Source of the DNA: Pseudomonadota bacterium
GTDB lineage: Bacteria > Pseudomonadota > Gammaproteobacteria > Burkholderiales > Burkholderiaceae_D
Length of the DNA: 5,859 nucleotides
Reading direction: 5' to 3'
NCBI GenBank assembly: GCA_023391395.1
Contig: JAEWBA010000404.1
Location: 1 to 5,859, forward strand
Both the position numbers and the translations under genes were made by a program. Shown here in pieces: positions 5,071-5,859 of the stretch (positions within the stretch are counted from its first letter, which is position 1; the number at the start of each line of letters is the position of its first letter). The notes beneath the pieces were generated by a model that saw nothing but the letters and a program-made list of their open reading frames with translations, was not told the DNA's origin and made no database searches.

Positions 5071-5691
5071 CTATTTTGTCTCCGTAAGGCTTGCTTGCGC
5101 TTGGCTTCGCTCCCGCAAGCGCTGTTTGATCAGCTCGATCCGGTCTCCCCCCCAAAACAGCTCACCGTCCAACACCATGAATGGAACTCCGAAAACGCCA
5201 AGGCTTTCTGCTTCCGTAATAATGCGGTCATGCTCTTCCTTTCCGGGACCATTGACATAGGCCTCAAATTCCATCGGCGAGCCGCCAAGCTTTTCGATCA
5301 CTGCTTTCATTTCGGCGAGTTCATCGATGTCTAACTGATGCGACCAGAACATGGTGAAAACCGTCTCGTGATAGTCGCGGAAAAATCCGTGACGTTGCGC
5401 AAAAAGCATCCCTGCGCTTGCATAGTAGCCGTTGTAAATGCGCTTCGGACCTTTCAATACCAAGCCTTGCATATTGGCGTATCTACGTGCATCCATGTAA
5501 CCATACTTGACCTTACGCCAGTAATGAGCAGAGCGGTCTTCAACGGAGCCAAGGTATTCGTCTATCCTAAGCGTGTAGGGAAGCCATTCCAGCTCAACTT
5601 CGTGGGTCTTCTCGAGCTCAAAGAGTGCTCTGTCTGCGACAAAGGCATACGGGCTTTTATAATCGGTATAGACACGGATACGTGTTTTCAC
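5071..5691 (-). CDS. 2-hydroxychromene-2-carboxylate isomerase-like / kappa-class GST (DsbA-fold) protein
   Basis: A 206-residue DsbA-like thioredoxin-fold protein of the HCCA isomerase/kappa GST family. The N-terminus VYTDYKSPYAFVA puts Ser13 at the active site where DsbA has its CxxC, so it binds glutathione rather than making disulfides. A helical insertion fills about 60-155. The C-terminal strand-helix unit contains GVFGVPFMVLDGELFWGGDRI (165-185), with cis-Pro170 and the typical FWGGDR ending. Family members isomerise 2-hydroxychromene-2-carboxylate in naphthalene-type degradation, but many paralogues have unknown substrates. I prefer GTG 5691, preceded by a GAGAGAGAG purine run, over an in-frame TTG at 5715, which has no such site and would overlap the upstream gene. 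It lies 13 nt after the ligase stop, in one operon with it and the GST. Confidence 0.85.
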   Translation of the reverse strand: MKTRIRVYTDYKSPYAFVADRALFELEKTHEVELEWLPYTLRIDEYLGSVEDRSAHYWRKVKYGYMDARRYANMQGLVLKGPKRIYNGYYASAGMLFAQRHGFFRDYHETVFTMFWSHQLDIDELAEMKAVIEKLGGSPMEFEAYVNGPGKEEHDRIITEAESLGVFGVPFMVLDGELFWGGDRIELIKQRLRERSQAQASLTETK

Positions 5692-5704
5692 TGTTTTCTC
5701 TCTC

Positions 5705-5859
5705 TCAGGTTTCAAGGGCTTCGCGTCGAATTACTATTCCTGCTTTTTCCCGGTCCCATGTGTCGGGGGTAATCCCTTGCTGGCGTAACAGATGCTTCTG
5801 CACTTTTGCAGTCGGTGTCTTGGGCAGCTCAGGCATCACCCGTACATAACGGGGAATCA
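5705..5859 (-). CDS. AMP-binding acyl-CoA ligase, C-terminal end only, 5' part beyond window edge
   Basis: The last 50 codons of an acyl-activating enzyme (ANL superfamily), probably near the carnitine/crotonobetaine-CoA ligase branch. The visible piece is the end of the AMP-binding C-terminal domain: IPRYVRVMPELPKTPTAKVQKHLLR, where the Lys in PTAKVQK corresponds to the catalytic lysine of the adenylation step. It is followed by GITPDTWDREKAG and a short basic tail before TGA at 5707-5705. The TPDTWDRE ending recurs in proteobacterial acyl-CoA ligases of this branch. It is first in the visible minus-strand operon, 13 nt before the HCCA isomerase-like gene. The substrate acid cannot be inferred from this fragment. 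Confidence 0.85.
   Translation of the reverse strand, partial: IPRYVRVMPELPKTPTAKVQKHLLRQQGITPDTWDREKAGIVIRREALET

Overview
The window looks like a chromosomal segment of a beta-proteobacterium, most likely order Burkholderiales (possibly Oxalobacteraceae-like). This rests on moderate GC (estimated by eye at mid-50s %), a PrpE-type N-terminus, the ECF sigma/anti-sigma style, and the pairing of acyl-CoA ligase and GST genes. The species assignment is inference only. The window holds eight readable or partial genes plus one gene broken by a frameshift. I see no tRNA, rRNA, CRISPR array or insertion sequence.

Layout. (1) Positions 1-262, minus: the 5' end of a propionate/acetate-CoA ligase (PrpE-like), cut by the window edge. 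(2) 263-668: about 400 bp with no convincing gene. It holds an imperfect inverted repeat, a possible minus-strand sigma70 promoter and a small palindrome next to a strong ribosome binding site. (3) 669-1220, plus: an isochorismatase-family cysteine hydrolase. (4) 1221-1289: a short convergent gap with weak inverted repeats. (5) 1290-2565, minus: a two-gene operon encoding a Tat-exported calcineurin-like metallophosphoesterase and, overlapping it by an ATGA stop/start, a Tat-exported cupredoxin with a CuA-type motif. The cupredoxin frame is broken by an apparent one-base loss at AAAAAGG. (6) 2566-2688: a divergent control region dominated by a 10-bp perfect inverted repeat. (7) 2689-4001, plus: an ECF sigma factor followed directly by its membrane-spanning zinc-binding (ZAS) anti-sigma factor. 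(8) 4002-4289: a convergent intergenic region with a perfect 16-bp palindrome. (9) 4290-5859, minus: an operon of acyl-CoA ligase (3' end only), 2-hydroxychromene-2-carboxylate isomerase-like/kappa-class GST protein, and a CPYA-type glutathione S-transferase.

How it works together. The centre reads as one regulatory unit: an envelope-stress ECF sigma, its membrane anti-sigma, and a divergent operon of exported proteins. Each half of the 2620-2642 palindrome provides a GGGAATAAA element followed, at an identical 15-nt spacing, by a GT-starting -10-like hexamer (GTCTTG rightward, GTACTG leftward). I infer a back-to-back promoter through which the sigma factor drives both its own operon and the metallophosphoesterase/cupredoxin operon. 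The right-hand operon looks like a separate glutathione-dependent catabolic or detoxification set linked to CoA-ester formation; its substrate cannot be read from this sequence.
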